Assembly: GCA_024803745.1 (NCBI GenBank)
Contig: JANJXV010000039.1
Coordinates: forward strand, 8,301,001-8,365,000
Length of the DNA stretch: 64,000 nucleotides
DNA from: Megascapheus bottae
Taxonomy: Eukaryota > Chordata > Mammalia > Rodentia > Geomyidae
Direction: 5' to 3'
Of the stretch, positions 45,055 through 61,123 are shown piece by piece (the stretch's first letter is position 1; the number at the start of each line of letters is the position of its first letter). Position numbers and translations under genes: made by a program. Under the pieces are notes generated by a model. That model worked only from the letters and a program-made list of their open reading frames with translations. It was not told where the DNA came from and ran no database searches.

Positions 45055-46510
45055 GGCCCTGATTCCCAACGCCGCTGCAGAGTCTCCTCTAGTGTTTCCT
45101 GACACCAGGAGCCCCCCTCTCCCAGTCACCCTGAGATAGAGATACCCATTAACACATCCAGAATAGAGACCCCATTAGCCAGCCCTCCCTCTCTGAGGTC
45201 CCCATTATTAACAGGTCCCCCATGATAACTCCCCAATACTGACCTATGTCACCCAGACAGAAACTCCCTGAGTAGCATCTTCAGGTTAGTCCTTGTCCCT
45301 GGACCTTCTGAGCAGACCCACTCCCCCCATCGCCCCCCCCCCAATTAACAGATTTCCATTCTTACCCCAAGTGAGGGGGACCCTCTTCTCATAATGTTCC
45401 AAACAAGACCTTCTTGAGTCATTCAGTGGATCAGAAATCCATGAACAAAGACTCCCTGCCTCTGTCCCCCTCAAAATGAACCCAGGTCACGCCTCCAGAG
45501 TAATTGATCATGTCACTATCCTAACTTAACATCAACAAGTCATGACCCCCCATGGTCACCCCAAAGCCTCTGCTTTCCAATCCTCCTACCAGACTCTCTC
45601 CATGAACAAAGACTCCCTATTCCTACCCCTCAAGAAGAGACCCACTTTAACCAGCCCTGTTATCCCTGATTTACAGGCACCAAAAGAGTCCTGGAAGTGC
45701 TAATTACAGGACCCCCCAAGTCTTCCTACCCTCTATGCCCTCAAAAAACCCCCAGTGCCTTGTATGAAGCCCACTTACATGGCCCATGGCCTCTGTGCTG
45801 GCCAGGCTCCCAGAAATTTCTATTTTTTAATGACTTCCCCTTTTGGGGGACCCTAAAATTCGAAGACCCCATTCTGGGACTCTGGAGATCCCAAACTCCA
45901 GAGTACACACGTCCCAACTCTCCCTGGACCTCAAGCTCTACAGCTCCTAGAATACCCCAAGTTCCATATTCCAGGACCCCCCCCCATCATAGAAACCCCC
46001 CAAATCCCCAGGGAAATCCCAAATTTAAAATCCCAATCCCAACCCCTCAAGTAACCCCAATCATGAGGTGTTCGAGCCTGGGATGGCGGTGTCGCAGTGA
46101 GGGTATGCATTCCAGTCTTCCGGGGCACCTCAAGCCCTATTCTCACCCCCCTGGTACAAAGTAGAGGACTTCAGTACCCTGAGTCCATGGATCTCAAGAA
46201 CCCTAAATTCAAAGAGTCCTACTCTGAAGGGAACCCTAAATCCCTAAGTCTCCATTTCTCACACGTGGAGGGCCCTAAGTTCCTGGGGGGACCCCAAGTC
46301 TTGGAGCCCCCATTTTCAATCTACCTTCCGGTCCCAATTCTGAGACACTAAATCTAAGTCATTGGCCCCAAAGGACCTCCTCACAGCACTTGGGCCAGAC
46401 GAACAGCCTGAGGCCCTAATCACCAATGACAGCTCACGACTGCCCCTTCACTGCATGTCCCCAAACTCAGCATGACCCCTGTCCTCTTCAATAAAGACGT
46501 TTCTATGGCT
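45055..46510 (+). other. CLIP3: CLIP3 3' untranslated region
   Basis: About 1.4 kb of C-rich sequence runs without interruption from the stop codon to AATAAA at 46490-46495. Short pieces such as GAGACCCCATTA, GACCCCCCAAG and AACCCTAAATTC recur irregularly, suggesting old slippage. No open frame of interest is present. Confidence 0.75.
46490..46495 (+). terminator. CLIP3: CLIP3 polyadenylation signal
   Basis: AATAAA followed by a GT-rich stretch (CAGTGTCAGGTCATTGTAGG) within about 40 bases. It lies only about 450 bp from the ALKBH6 first exon. Confidence 0.85.
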
Positions 46511-46739
46511 TCTCAGTGTCAGGTCATTGTAGGTGGGGATGACCTTGAATCTGAACCCTGGTTGGAGGAGGATGGGAGAGGAAGGCCTTACTTCAGTCTC
46601 GCCTCCAAGGGCCACGGACGTTAAGGATGTGGGACCGCCTAATTGCGGGAAGTCCATCTTCCAGCCTCTCTGGGTACCCTTCCTGCGGTCTCTGGGGCTG
46701 CACCTCTGACCAGGGCCCAGGCTGCTGTAGGGGGTTCAG

Positions 46740-46969
46740 CTCTGAAATCCTGATTGGTCCGTTCCCAGAAAAGACCCGCCCCTCGAGGATCCTTAATGGC
46801 TGGGAGACTGAGAGGCGCAGCTTATCGCTGAACGAGAATGAGGGGGCGGGACAACACGCAGTGAGAACGTGGATTGGTCAGGAGGCGGGCCCTTAAGGCT
46901 TCGGAGAGTTCTCACTGGTTTATGCACGCTTGCGTCAGCGACATGGGGCGGAAGTGCTTGGTAGTGGAG
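46740..46969 (+). promoter_or_regulatory. ALKBH6: ALKBH6 promoter and first exon
   Basis: Two inverted CCAAT boxes (GATTGGTC at 46752 and 46872) and an ETS-type GCGGAAGTG at 46948 precede a donor GAG|GTGAGG after 46969. The exon contains an ATG at 46943 in frame with the main ALKBH6 reading frame. Confidence 0.65.
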
Positions 46970-47569
46970 GTGAGGTGGGGTGGGAGTTAGGGTGTTGAGT
47001 CTGGAAATTGGAGGGGAGACGGTGGACGGTCAGTTTGGGGGAGTAACCGAGGGCGGAGATGAGTGTCCAAGAGGGCTGAGACTTGGGGGTCTGGGGAAGC
47101 GCAGAGTCGGATCCGAGGGAGCTCAGTGCGGAGTCCTGAAAGACTCAGACGGGCGCCCGGGGGGTCCGGAGTGGGGTGATCCGAGGAGAAGCTCGGCTTG
47201 GGGTGAGCGGGGGCAGGCGAGCTGATGGAGCCGAGGTCCGGGGAGGGTCCGCACAGGTCGGAAGTGGGTCCCCAAGTGAAGGTGGGGTGGGCTTGCATGT
47301 GGATTCTGAAAGCCCCTCTGCGGCGGGCTGGAGGCTGGAGAGGGCAGACGCGTTCTTTGGCGGCTCTAAGTGGACGCGGGTTTGGAGGAGGCTGCCGGGA
47401 CCCGCCCCCAGGGGGACCTCGAGGGAGGGCGATCGTGGCTTTTGAGACGGACGGTTTTGAAGATCTGGGCCTCCTTGGAGAGCTGGGCTCTTAATGGATC
47501 AGAAGGCTAGATCAGGGGATGGGAGGTCTAGCCACTGCGGTCTGTCCTTCCTCTCCACAGGACTGTGCC

Positions 47570-52122
<4,553 letters not shown>

Positions 52123-52151
52123 CTGCGGGACCCGCGGGATGACCCACTCCA

Positions 52152-52157
52152 AATAAA
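52152..52157 (+). terminator. ALKBH6: ALKBH6 polyadenylation signal
   Basis: AATAAA 30 bases after the stop codon, giving a very short 3'UTR. A TTTTCTTTTT-like downstream element follows near 52188. Confidence 0.88.
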
Positions 52158-52263
52158 CCAAACACTAGCTTTTCTTGGGCTTGGACTGTTTTCTTTTTAG
52201 GGGAGACAGGATTGCATTTGCGACTTTAAATGGATGGGGTGTGGGGGGAGGGCCAGGATCCAG

Positions 52264-52282
52264 GGTGTGTGTGTGTGTGTGT

Positions 52283-52313
<31 letters not shown>

Positions 52314-52590
52314 CCAGTCCTGGACACTATCTCTGAGCTTTCTTTTGCTTAAAGTTAGAGCTCTACCACTTGAGCCGCAGTGCCACTTCCAGCTTTTTGT
52401 TGTTGTTGGTGGTGGTCCTGGCTGGGTGTTGTCCCTGGGCTCTTCAGCTCAAGGCTACTGCCCTACCCCTTAAGCCACAGCGCCACTTCCAGTTTTCTGG
52501 TGGTTCTGGTTTAAAGCCTGGGCTGGCTTTAAACCCCCATCCTCAGACCTCAGCCTCCTGAGTAGCTAGGATGACAGGCATAAGCCAGGG
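52264..52590 (-). mobile_element. (TG)n tract and antisense SINE between ALKBH6 and SYNE4
   Basis: About 50 bp of (TG)n at 52264-52313, then antisense ID-like and B1-ID-like pieces ending near GATGACAGGCATAAGCCAG. Confidence 0.78.
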
Positions 52591-52865
52591 GAGTCCTCCA
52601 GGACCTCGGGCTCTATGGAGATGGTGGGGGTTTTCCTTCTCAAACTCTCTTGCCATGGGAGTGGTTCTGCCAGGGAGGAAGGAGTTAAGTGGCCCACTAT
52701 CACCTGGAGGGCATCAGGTTACCAGCCGGCCAGTCTCTCCTGGAAGGGGTGGAGCCAGGCCCAGCCTGGGGCTCTCAGCTATCCAGGACCTGGGTGAATC
52801 TTGCTGAGACCTGGAGACAGCCAGGACCAAGAAAGAGGCTTTTATCTTGTTCCCAGCCCCTAGTG

Positions 52866-55800
52866 ATGGCCTTGTGCCCACCTGAGGGCCACAGACTCTT
52901 CTCAGAGCCCCTCAATCATCCCCCCGGAGCCCCTAGGGAGCCTGACATTGGTGGATGCGCCATCTTTCCTACATCTGGAGAGGATACAAGCAGGTGAGAT
53001 CTGGGGCTTTGGTCCTAAGGTGGGACAGAGGCAGGGTCATTTCAGGGCAGGGGTGCTGTGCACTTGGGAACAGTGTGGAAAATGAGGCTCAACCAGGATC
53101 CTGTCAACTCTAACATCTAGGCCAGCGCAGACTCAGGGTGGCATGAGGGGCACAGAGCCCATCACCAGCCCCCCAAGAACATCAACAGTTTCATCTCATG
53201 AGGACCCAGCTTGGGACAAACACCATGAGGTGAGCTGTATGCTGTCCCCCCCCCCCCACTGGCTGGAGAACTGGCCTCTCTGGGGATAAGGCAGAACATA
53301 TGGGAAATAGGGGCCATTTGTGGGAGGAGCCAGATTCTTCACCAATATTTACCAATCAATATAGAATTTCAATATTTACCCTATTTTATCCCCCACCATC
53401 CATACTCTAGGCTCCTTCCATATACTAAGATTTCCAAGAAGCTACATAGTTTTAAAAGCTTTTTTTTTTTTTTTTTTGGTGGTAGCAGCTTTGCTAGACT
53501 AGTACTAAACTGCCCCTTGCAGGCTTCAGACCTTGAACTTTCTACTTATACCTTCTGTGTAGCTGGAATCACAAATGTATGCCACCGGGCCTGGCTTATT
53601 GATTGGCTGAGATGAGGTCTTGCTAATGCTTTGTCTGGACTGGCCTGGAATGGCAATCCTATCTCTGCCTCCTAAAGTAATTCCTAAATCCTAGCTGGAT
53701 TCTAGCATGAGCCACCTTAGCCAGCCTGAGGCTTGAATTAGAAGTCCCTTAATTCCAAGTGAAAGGCTCTCCCCTGCCCACTGGCCCTAATTCAAAATCT
53801 TGTGTTTCCTAGCACCCCGTCTCTAGTCTGGAGGTCCTGGAGGCTGAGCAAGACAGCCTCCACCTTTGCCTGTTGGGACTGGGCCTCCGTCTGCAAGACT
53901 TAGAGCCAGGCTTTGGGCCCTGGACACTGGCCCAGAATGGGATGGTCCAGCTGCAGGTGGGCAATAGGAAACTAGGAGATGGGGGGAGTGGTAACTCCAG
54001 GCTCTGGGTCTCCAGTGTCCCTGGAGTGCTTGCTGAGCTGGTTCAACCGTGTGTTCCAGAAACTCCAGGCAGAGCTTCGAGGTGCAGCTGAGCGTGTAGA
54101 TGCACTTTTGGCATTTGGTGAGGGGCTGGCCCAGAGGACGGAGCCCAGGGCTTGGGCATCTCTGCAGAGGATCCTGAGGGCTCTGGGAACCCACCGAGAC
54201 ACCATCTTCCGACGCCTCTGGCAGCTGCAGGCCCAGCTAATCAGTTATAGCCTGGTATGGCCAGCCCTGGCAGACCCGAGCCGAGTTCCTAGAGCCACAG
54301 CCCCCATGGCCTCTATCTTCTGATTCAGGTATTTGAGAAAACCCACACACTGGACCAGAACTTGGAAGTCGAAGTGGACTCAGATGAGCCAGCACCTGTT
54401 GGGGCCTGGGGGCCCTGGACACCCAGTAACCTCCCCACTCCCGTGGAACTAGAATGGGACCCAGCTGGAGATGTTGGAGGCCTTGGGCCTTCAGGGCAAA
54501 AAACAGCCCAGATACCAGGGGCTCCCTGTGAGCTTTGTGGTCACAGGGGACCCCAAGGTATTGAACAAGGCCTTGAGGTGAGATAAGCCCCTCTTTACGG
54601 GCTCCTTCACTCAAACAGGCACCCACAGGGCAACTTCTGTGTGTCTTCTAGAAGCTTCCTTCCCTGTTAAGGAAGGTGCTGGTGTCTGACTCTTGATGTA
54701 TTTGTGACTTTCTGGCTTTCTCATATTTGTGTCTCCATAAATCTCTCCGTTTCCTTTTCTCTCTTTCCCATTCAGACATGGAGGAGTATTTTCCACCCTT
54801 CCTTCTCTCATTCTGTGATATAACCACACATGCTACCTTTCTGCAAAAGACTCCCAACTTCACTCCTGAAACCCCCATGTGTCTACCCTGCTCGCCTTCA
54901 GTCCATCTCTCCTCAAATGTCATCTCTTCAGTATCACCTGACCCTTAGCTTAGTGCTCCTTATCTTCCTATGGTTTTCCTCATGCCCTTTAGCAGATCTT
55001 GATGTTTCCATTGACCTTGTTGATTTTTGGCCTCTGGTTAGAATGTAAGATCTGCCGAGGGCAGGATTTTGCCAGCTTCCATCCCCTGATCCTAGAACTG
55101 AAATAGACACTCATTAAATATTTATTGAGCAAATGAATAAATAATTTCTCTTCTTGGTTTCTTTGGCTCTGGGCCTCTCTCTATCCTGTGAGAGCTGAGT
55201 GTTCTCCCAGAATGTCATTCCTGTGATACCTTCCAAGACCTTCCCCAGCCAGGCTGCAAAAGCTGTATTTCCTTCTCTCCTCAACAGGACATTTTGGCAT
55301 TGGGGCTTAGCCACCGAAAACGCTTAGCAGGTCACCAAAGACGCTCTTTACTCCAGAAGCCTCAGGTGAGTATGCCATTACCAAGGACCTCTAATGTCAC
55401 TTAAGCTCTTCTTCCCCAAAGTGGCTTCCTGCTAAGCTAAGTGGCATTGTTTTACTCAGGAGAATGCCTGGCACCTGCTGGCAGGTGCGAAACCCTTGGC
55501 TGATTCTACTTTCCCAGGGTGGGTCATGGGCTGCCACTTGAACTAAACAAAGAGCTCCACAACTCCCATTGGCTAAGGCAAGGAAGGTCTTGTGACCAAT
55601 CATGAAAATGGGAGAGCCGACATCAGGCTTTGCTGGCACCTGTAGGCCTGCGTGTGAGGGGCTATGACTCCTGCCCCTTTCCCACCCACCTCAACCATTC
55701 GAGAAAGCAGGGGATGGGATGAATGATGTGGAGAGCAGCTATAGACATCCACTCACTACACCTGGAAAATTCAAGTCCCTGTGCAGTTCTGGAGTGCCAG

Positions 55801-56209
55801 GAAAGAAAGAGGAATAAGAGCAGCCTTGTAGGTCTACAGTAGTAAGGGAAATGCACGCTAAGGATCACACCTGTCCATTCCCTCAGGACAGGAAGAAGCG
55901 AGCCCCTCCCAGCATGCAGGATGTGATGCTGGAGATGGAACCTGGGTAAGATGCTTGGTATGAACCCAGGTGTGGGGTGGAGGGATGGGCTCATGGCAGT
56001 GGCCCACTCTTGTCTATGATGGTGCATTTCCTTCTAGGGTCCCAGTTCCTGCTTCCAGGTGGCCTCTGACCTTGCTCCTCCTCCTCTTCCTTCTGGTGGG
56101 TGCCATGTTGCTACTGCCTATGTCTGGGGGTCCCTGTTGCTCTCAGACCCGGCTGGCCAGGACTCCCTACCTGGTGTTAAGCTATGTCAATGGTCTCCCT
56201 CCAGTCTGA
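52866..56209 (+). CDS. SYNE4: SYNE4 (nesprin-4), KASH-domain nuclear envelope protein, complete
   Basis: Nesprin-4 is an outer nuclear membrane protein that recruits kinesin-1 and positions nuclei in secretory and cochlear hair cells; human loss causes deafness. Coding exons: 52866-52993, 53121-53229, 53813-53956, 54060-54254, 54329-54577, 55288-55365, 55887-55945, 56038-56209, giving 377 residues (human is about 404). The N-terminus SEPLNHPPGAPREPDI is conserved. A spectrin-like helical region runs from about 85 to 190 (LLAFGEGLAQRTEPRAW). Next comes an acidic, Pro-rich linker containing ELEWDPAGDVGGLG. The transmembrane helix is about 324-344 (LTLLLLLFLLVGAMLLLP). The lumenal KASH tail ends LSYVNGLPPV, with a Cys 23 residues from the end as in KASH peptides that bond to SUN proteins. 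The shorter length lies mainly in the N-terminal and pre-KASH linkers. No disabling change was seen. Confidence 0.96.
53460..53735 (-). mobile_element. Antisense B1-like element in SYNE4 intron 2
   Basis: Opens with a T18 tract and carries reversed B1-type text (TGAGATGAGGTCTTGCTAAT, GAGCCACCTTAGCC). It is an older copy without the ID-like right monomer. Confidence 0.7.
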
Positions 56210-56230
56210 GCGCCTGGCCAGGACATGGGG

Positions 56231-56236
56231 AATAAA
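56231..56236 (+). terminator. SYNE4: SYNE4 polyadenylation signal
   Basis: AATAAA 22 bases after the stop codon, followed by GTGTGTGAAGG. The gene has a minimal 3'UTR. Confidence 0.88.
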
Positions 56237-56239
56237 GTC

Positions 56240-56790
56240 ACTATCAAAGGGTGTGTGAAGGTACCAAGTGCTTTGCTTCATCACCTGAAATCTGGGATCC
56301 AGCCCTTTCCGTAGAGCCCTTTGTTTTGAGCATGACACATGGGACAAGCTATCTGGGGTTTGGTTTCTCCAGAAATGGAGACAAAGATTCAAGCACAAGT
56401 AATCGATCTGGGATCCCTCCCTAGGAGAGGGTGGCAGGGAATGAGGAGTCAGGCTAGAAAGCTAAAACTGGGGGGCCTAATGAGCTGGTGGCTGTTCTCA
56501 GCACCTGGGTGCCACCCCACTGGATGCTGCCAGTGGAGTGTGTGGAACATATTCCACCCAACAGGTTCAAGGTGTGGCATTGATATGCCAGCTTCCATGT
56601 GGATCTGAGGACTCACCGTGGAGACCTGGATATCCCGGGTCTCTCCTCTGCCCTCCCCAACCCCTTGAAAGCCCCTCCTTCAAGCCAAGCAGAATAGGTA
56701 CCTGTTCCAGGAGGCCAGAAGAAAGTGATATGGGTGAGCAGCCATTGGCACCTGCTCCAGGGTCCGACTTTCATCCATCTAGGAGCTCTA
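56240..56790. other. Intergenic single-copy sequence after SYNE4
   Basis: No supported gene or repeat. Confidence 0.5.
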
Positions 56791-56799
56791 CGTCATTAT

Positions 56800-57130
56800 T
56801 ATTAGGTATTGGGAATTAAACTCAGGACCTTAGGACTGATGGGCAGGCATTCTACCACTTGAGCCATGGCAACATCCTCCGCCCTCCCCTTCCCCCCGCT
56901 TTTTTAATATGTTGATACCAGGACTTCAATTCAGGGTTTTGAGCTTTCATTAGAATTTCTGGCTCAAGGATGGCTCTTTACCATTTGACCCACACTTCCA
57001 ATACAGCACTGTGCTGGTTCATTGGAGACAGCGCCTCAGACTTTTGTCCAGATTATTTCAAATTTTGTTCCTTAGACCTCAGCTTCCTGAGTAGCTAGGA
57101 TTACAGGTGTGAGCCATTGGTTCCCGGCCT
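56800..57130 (-). mobile_element. Antisense SINE remnants
   Basis: Diverged antisense dimer; the reversed B1 head GGATTACAGGTGTGAGCCA closes it near 57118. Confidence 0.65.
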
Positions 57131-57504
57131 TTCCAGGGTCTTGACAATATCAGGGGTTCAGTCTTGGAGATGGGGACCCCAGTCTTGAAGTTAAGGTTTG
57201 AGAGAAGGCAGGAACAGCATCAGACTCAACAACAGAAGAGAGCCCTATGGTGGTCTCCCAGATAAACATTTCACACAGGTTCTGTCTCTTTGAATTCTCA
57301 TTACTACCCAATGCTAAGAGACAGTGCAAAGGACTGAAACTGAGCCCTTACTGACTTTAAACAGAAATGAAAGTTTATTTATATGAGTAATTAAGAAGTT
57401 TAGGACCTCAGGTACAACTAGATCCAGGGTCACGAAGGATATATCCATCTCAGTTCTTGTTTTGGTTTCCTTCTAGTGGTGGCTACAGTAGCCTTCAGGC
57501 ATTC

Positions 57505-58020
57505 AGGCAGCCAGGTATGGTGGTGCATGTCTGTAATTCCAGCACTCAGGCTGTGGAAGCAGGAAGATCCCGAGTTCAAGACTAGCCTGAATTACACAGT
57601 GAAACCCTAGACAGAGAAAGAGAACATATTCTGTGCTTTCCAGTGGGGTGATCAGATCTATAAGGAAGGCCAAATGTTATTTTTCCAAAAAGCAGAAAAT
57701 AGGCATTTTATCTAATCAACTACAAATGCTGAGAAAATATACCTAAGAGGTTTTGTTTGCCTTTCTTTTCTTTTTTGCCAGTCCTGGGGCCTGAACTCAG
57801 GGCCTGAGCACTGTCTTTGGGCTTTCTCAAAGCTAGAGCTCTACTACTTGAGCCACCACACCATTTCTGGCTTTTTTCATGTATGTGATACCAAGGAATC
57901 GAACCCAGGTCTTTGTGCATGCTAGGCAAGCACTCTACCACTAAGCCAAACTCCCAGCCCTTATGTTTGCGTTTGAGACAGGGTCTTGCTATGTAGCTCA
58001 GGCTGACCTTGAATTCTCAT
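57505..58020. mobile_element. B1 element, ID-ID-like SINE and B1 fragment
   Basis: A sense rodent B1 (57514-57622: GGTATGGTGGTGCATGTCTG, AATTCCAGCACTCAGG), an antisense ID-ID-like copy (57770-57962) and an antisense B1 piece (57965-58020: GAGACAGGGTCTTGCTATGT). The B1 copies resemble murid-type B1 more than the dimer heads. Confidence 0.8.
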
Positions 58021-58029
58021 TAAGACTTT

Positions 58030-58740
58030 TATGTAGGAAATGTAGCTGTGATTCAAACTGGTAGAGCACTAGCCTTGAACAAAAGAATTCAGATAGTGAC
58101 CAAGTGCTAAGTTCAAACCCCAAAACTGTCCCAAAAAAAGAAGAATAAAAGAAGACTTTTATGAAGTCTCAGAAAATAAAGGCTTTGGGAACTGGAGGCA
58201 TGACTGAAGTAGTAAAGTTTCAGCTTTCAGCTGTAAATGAAAAAGCTGAGAGTGCAAGGCAAAGAATTCTAGCCCCTGTACCAGCACTACATAAATACAT
58301 CTTGTAATCCTAGCTACTCAGGAGGTTGAGATCTGAGGATGGAGGTTCAAAGCCATACAGGCAGAAAAGTCCCAGTGAGACTTTTATCTCCAATAAACTA
58401 CTCAGATGTAACCAAGAGTTTGGCCTAGTGGTAGAGTGCTTGCCCAGCATGCACAAAGACCAGGGTTCGATTCCTTGGTGCCACACACATAGAAAAAGCT
58501 GGGAGAGGTTCTGTGGCTCAAGTGGTAGAGCGCTAGACTTGAGAAAGCCCAAGGACAGTGCCCAGGCCCGGCGTTCAAGGCCCAAGGCTGCCCCCACCTA
58601 CAAAAAAAGAAAGAAAGAAAAAAAAAAAGTGGCACCGTGGCTCAAGTGGTAGAGAATTAGCCTCGAACACAGAGGCTGATGGACAGCACCCAGAGCCCCT
58701 GAGTTCAAGACCCGAGACCTGCACTAAACAAACAACAAGC
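58030..58740 (+). mobile_element. SINE fragments and ID-ID-like SINE
   Basis: Right-monomer stub (58030-58150), B1-like left part (58300-58405), sense ID-ID-like copy (58412-58622) and another right-monomer piece (58628-58735) with a CAAA-rich tail. Confidence 0.75.
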
Positions 58741-58759
58741 AAACAAAAAGAAAAGGATG

Positions 58760-59460
58760 ACAAGTGCAATACAGAACCTCACTAGTCAGAAATGTTCTAA
58801 GTTCTGGACAACAGACACTAAGTCTCCACAAAAGACTCGATGCAACAAGTGGAAATCCACACCACAACACTTGGTTTCCTGTGTCAGTTTTTGTTTATTA
58901 TTTAGTTGTTGTTTATGTGTTGTTACTAGGGCTTGAACTCAGGGCCGAGTGCTGTCTCTTAGCTTTTTTGCTCAAGGCAGAGAGGCATGGGAGTTGGGCA
59001 GATATGATTAGCTGCTGTGACAAAGTATATTTCATTCAATGGGTCATCATCACAGCCATGTGACCAAGGCATCAGGATCACTCTCATTTCTTTGATAAGG
59101 ACCTTGAGGTAGGAATCACAGATAATCACTAAGGGCTGCAGCTGGGATTCCAGGCTGGCATTCCAGTTCTAGGGTTCATGCTCTTAAGTACTACTGATCC
59201 TGCTCTCCAACATCCACCCATTCGTTCACCTGACCCAAGAAGCCTGTCCTGGGTTGGGACCCCTGCATACAGCCTGCAGCCTTGCTCAAAGTCTCCTTCC
59301 TGGAGCTAATTGGGGCTCAAGATCATGAGCCAGCGGTGAGGAAGAGATGAGAGATGAGAATGACAGACACAATGGAGGTTGAAGGAGGACCCCAACCAGC
59401 CACTTTCAGAATTTGGGTTTTTACCTTGAGATGGAGCCAGTGTAGCAATAACAGGGTGGT
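58760..59460. other. Intergenic sequence between SYNE4 and SDHAF1
   Basis: Apart from a short antisense SINE piece near 58925-58978, I see no gene, RNA or repeat that I can support. Confidence 0.5.
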
Positions 59461-59466
59461 CACCTT

Positions 59467-59543
59467 GGGGCTGGGGATATAGCTCAGTGGTAGAGTGCAT
59501 GTGCCAGGCCCTGGGTTCCATCCCCAGCACTGCCAAACAAATG
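59467..59543 (+). mobile_element. Classical monomeric ID SINE
   Basis: GGGGCTGGGGATATAGCTCA opens a 75-bp tRNA-like unit with the B box GGTTCCATCC, ending CAGCACTGCC plus an A-rich tail. This is the canonical rodent ID form and a good marker that the genome is rodent. Confidence 0.93.
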
Positions 59544-59766
59544 AACGTCACTAAGTCAGCAACACCTGGATGAACAAAACAGGGGCTGAGAGACAAACAG
59601 GTGGCTAAAGTCTAACTACACAAAGTGAAGCAGATGCCACATGCTAGTGTGGTAAGACTTGTCACTCCAGGTCTTACCTGGAACTCTACATTCTTCCCAC
59701 TCTGTTCTCACCAGGCCTTTACCTATACTAGCCCTCTTACTTGAAATCCTATCTTTGTTGGATACG

Positions 59767-60150
59767 GAGGTGATACCTATAATCCCAGCACTTGGGAAGC
59801 TGAAGCAAGGAGGATTCAGAATTTGAGGCCAGCCGGGGCTACCTAGTAAGATCTTGTCTCAAAACACAAAGAGGCCACCGACAGCGGGGCAATGCTGGCT
59901 CATGCCTGTCTTCTCAGCAACTCAAGAGGCTGAGCTCTGGGGTTCAAGGTCCGACGTCAGCCTGGCCAGGTGAGTCTATGAGACTCTCATCTCCAATTAA
60001 TCACCCAAAAAGCTGGGAAGTGGAGGTGTGGCTCAAGTGGTAGAGTACAGTTCTACCTAACCTTGAGCAAAACAAAACAAAACAAACAAACCCTCAGGAA
60101 CAGCGCTCAAGCGGAGTTCAAGCTCCAGGACTGGCACGTACACATGCGCA
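59767..60150 (+). mobile_element. B1 element and B1-ID-like SINE
   Basis: Sense B1 (59767-59872: CTATAATCCCAGCACTTGGG) followed by a sense B1-ID-like dimer (59882-60145) with a (CAAAA)n linker. Confidence 0.82.
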
Positions 60151-60352
60151 TACCCAAAATTTTGGGGAGCACGTCTGGGGTCCCCATGATTTGCCTAAGT
60201 AGATCTCAAGTGTGTCCTGCCTGTGGCTGCCCCAGGCCGCTCCAAGCCCCCCACAAGGCGGATGGTGGGTGTGGGAGGGATCTGACCGGTCACCAGGTGT
60301 TCTCCGGACCTCTCACCTTCCATCCGGTGAGTTTCCGGTCTTCCCCGAACTG

Positions 60353-60754
60353 TCAGGCCGCACTCTGAGCGCCACCGAGCGGGAGACTCCTCCGCCGGTC
60401 ACCGGGCCGGGTCTCGGGTGCCCCCGTGTGGTCGTGAGCTTCCCTCGATCTGTGACCGTCGTCGGGCGGAGTCCCCGGGGCTCCGGCGGTGGTGTCACCC
60501 GGCTCTTCGCCCGGGCCCCGCGGGCGCACGAAGGCCCCCATGGCCGTGGCGTGGCCCGAGCGCAGCAGCTGCAGCTGCCGGCGTCCGCGGCGGTACAGGT
60601 ACTCGATGCGCAGCACGTCGGAGCGCGGGAGGCCGGCCTGCTGCCGGAACTCCGTCCGGATCCGCGCCTCCGCGCCCGGTTTCCCGCGCCCAGCGCGCAG
60701 CAGCTCACGGTACAAGCTCAGAATCTGTTTCTGCATCCGACTGAGACGACTCAT
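60353..60754 (-). CDS. SDHAF1: SDHAF1, succinate dehydrogenase assembly factor 1
   Basis: SDHAF1 is a mitochondrial matrix LYR protein that binds the SDHB iron-sulfur subunit and the HSC20 co-chaperone during complex II assembly; human mutations cause complex II deficiency with leukoencephalopathy. It is a single-exon frame of 133 residues starting at [11 protein letters not shown] preferred this ATG over one 33 bases upstream because it matches the family start. The LYR motif is residues 14-16 and a second [10 protein letters not shown] spans 51-60; Arg55 and Gly57, mutated in human patients, are intact. The C-terminus runs about 17 residues past the usual TGAPETRP end. Known homologs are about 115 residues, so the extension is lineage-specific or results from a local frame change near the stop. 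Confidence 0.94.
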   Translation of the reverse strand: MSRLSRMQKQILSLYRELLRAGRGKPGAEARIRTEFRQQAGLPRSDVLRIEYLYRRGRRQLQLLRSGHATAMGAFVRPRGPGEEPGDTTAGAPGTPPDDGHRSREAHDHTGAPETRPGDRRRSLPLGGAQSAA

Positions 60755-60960
60755 GGCGGCGGCTACCGGGCCCGCCACCACAGGCAACTTCCGCCTCGCG
60801 CCTCTCCAGAGCCCCGCCCCATAGCGTCTGGTTTCCGGCGGTGTCGCCTCTGATTGGCTGTGTCTGTCGTACGTCAGAGCGGTCTGGGCGAAGGGGCGGA
60901 GTCAATGGTGCCCTGTCCCTGTCCTAGGGGAACCTACGTCCTTGAGTGGACTGCGGTCCG
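60755..60960 (-). promoter_or_regulatory. SDHAF1: SDHAF1 promoter region
   Basis: GC-rich sequence with a CCAAT box on the minus strand (plus-strand GATTGGCT at 60852), an Sp1-type GCCCCGCCCC at about 60813 and a CRE-like TACGTCAG at 60870. Function is inferred from position. Confidence 0.6.
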
Positions 60961-61123
60961 TGGAATTCATCGGGATCCGGGGGAGATCGGGGTGGAGGTG
61001 ATCCGGCTCTCGGGCTCTGAGGAGGAGGGCATGGGAAGAGGAAGAGCTGGGGGTTCGAACCTTTGGGTACCTAAAGGGAGAGAGAAGACTGGCACAAGAA
61101 GGACTTTGTTATTTGATGTGCCT

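Noticed and set aside
54255..54328. Read-through of SYNE4 exon 4 into the following intron
   Set aside because: The intron has a GTATGG donor and TTCAG acceptor, and VFEK-type text resumes in frame after it; read-through meets a stop codon.
59467..59543. Possible BC1-like RNA gene
   Set aside because: It matches the generic ID element, with no unique 3' region or other sign of a master gene.
60212..60853. 213-codon open frame on the plus strand
   Set aside because: Antisense shadow of SDHAF1 in very GC-rich DNA.
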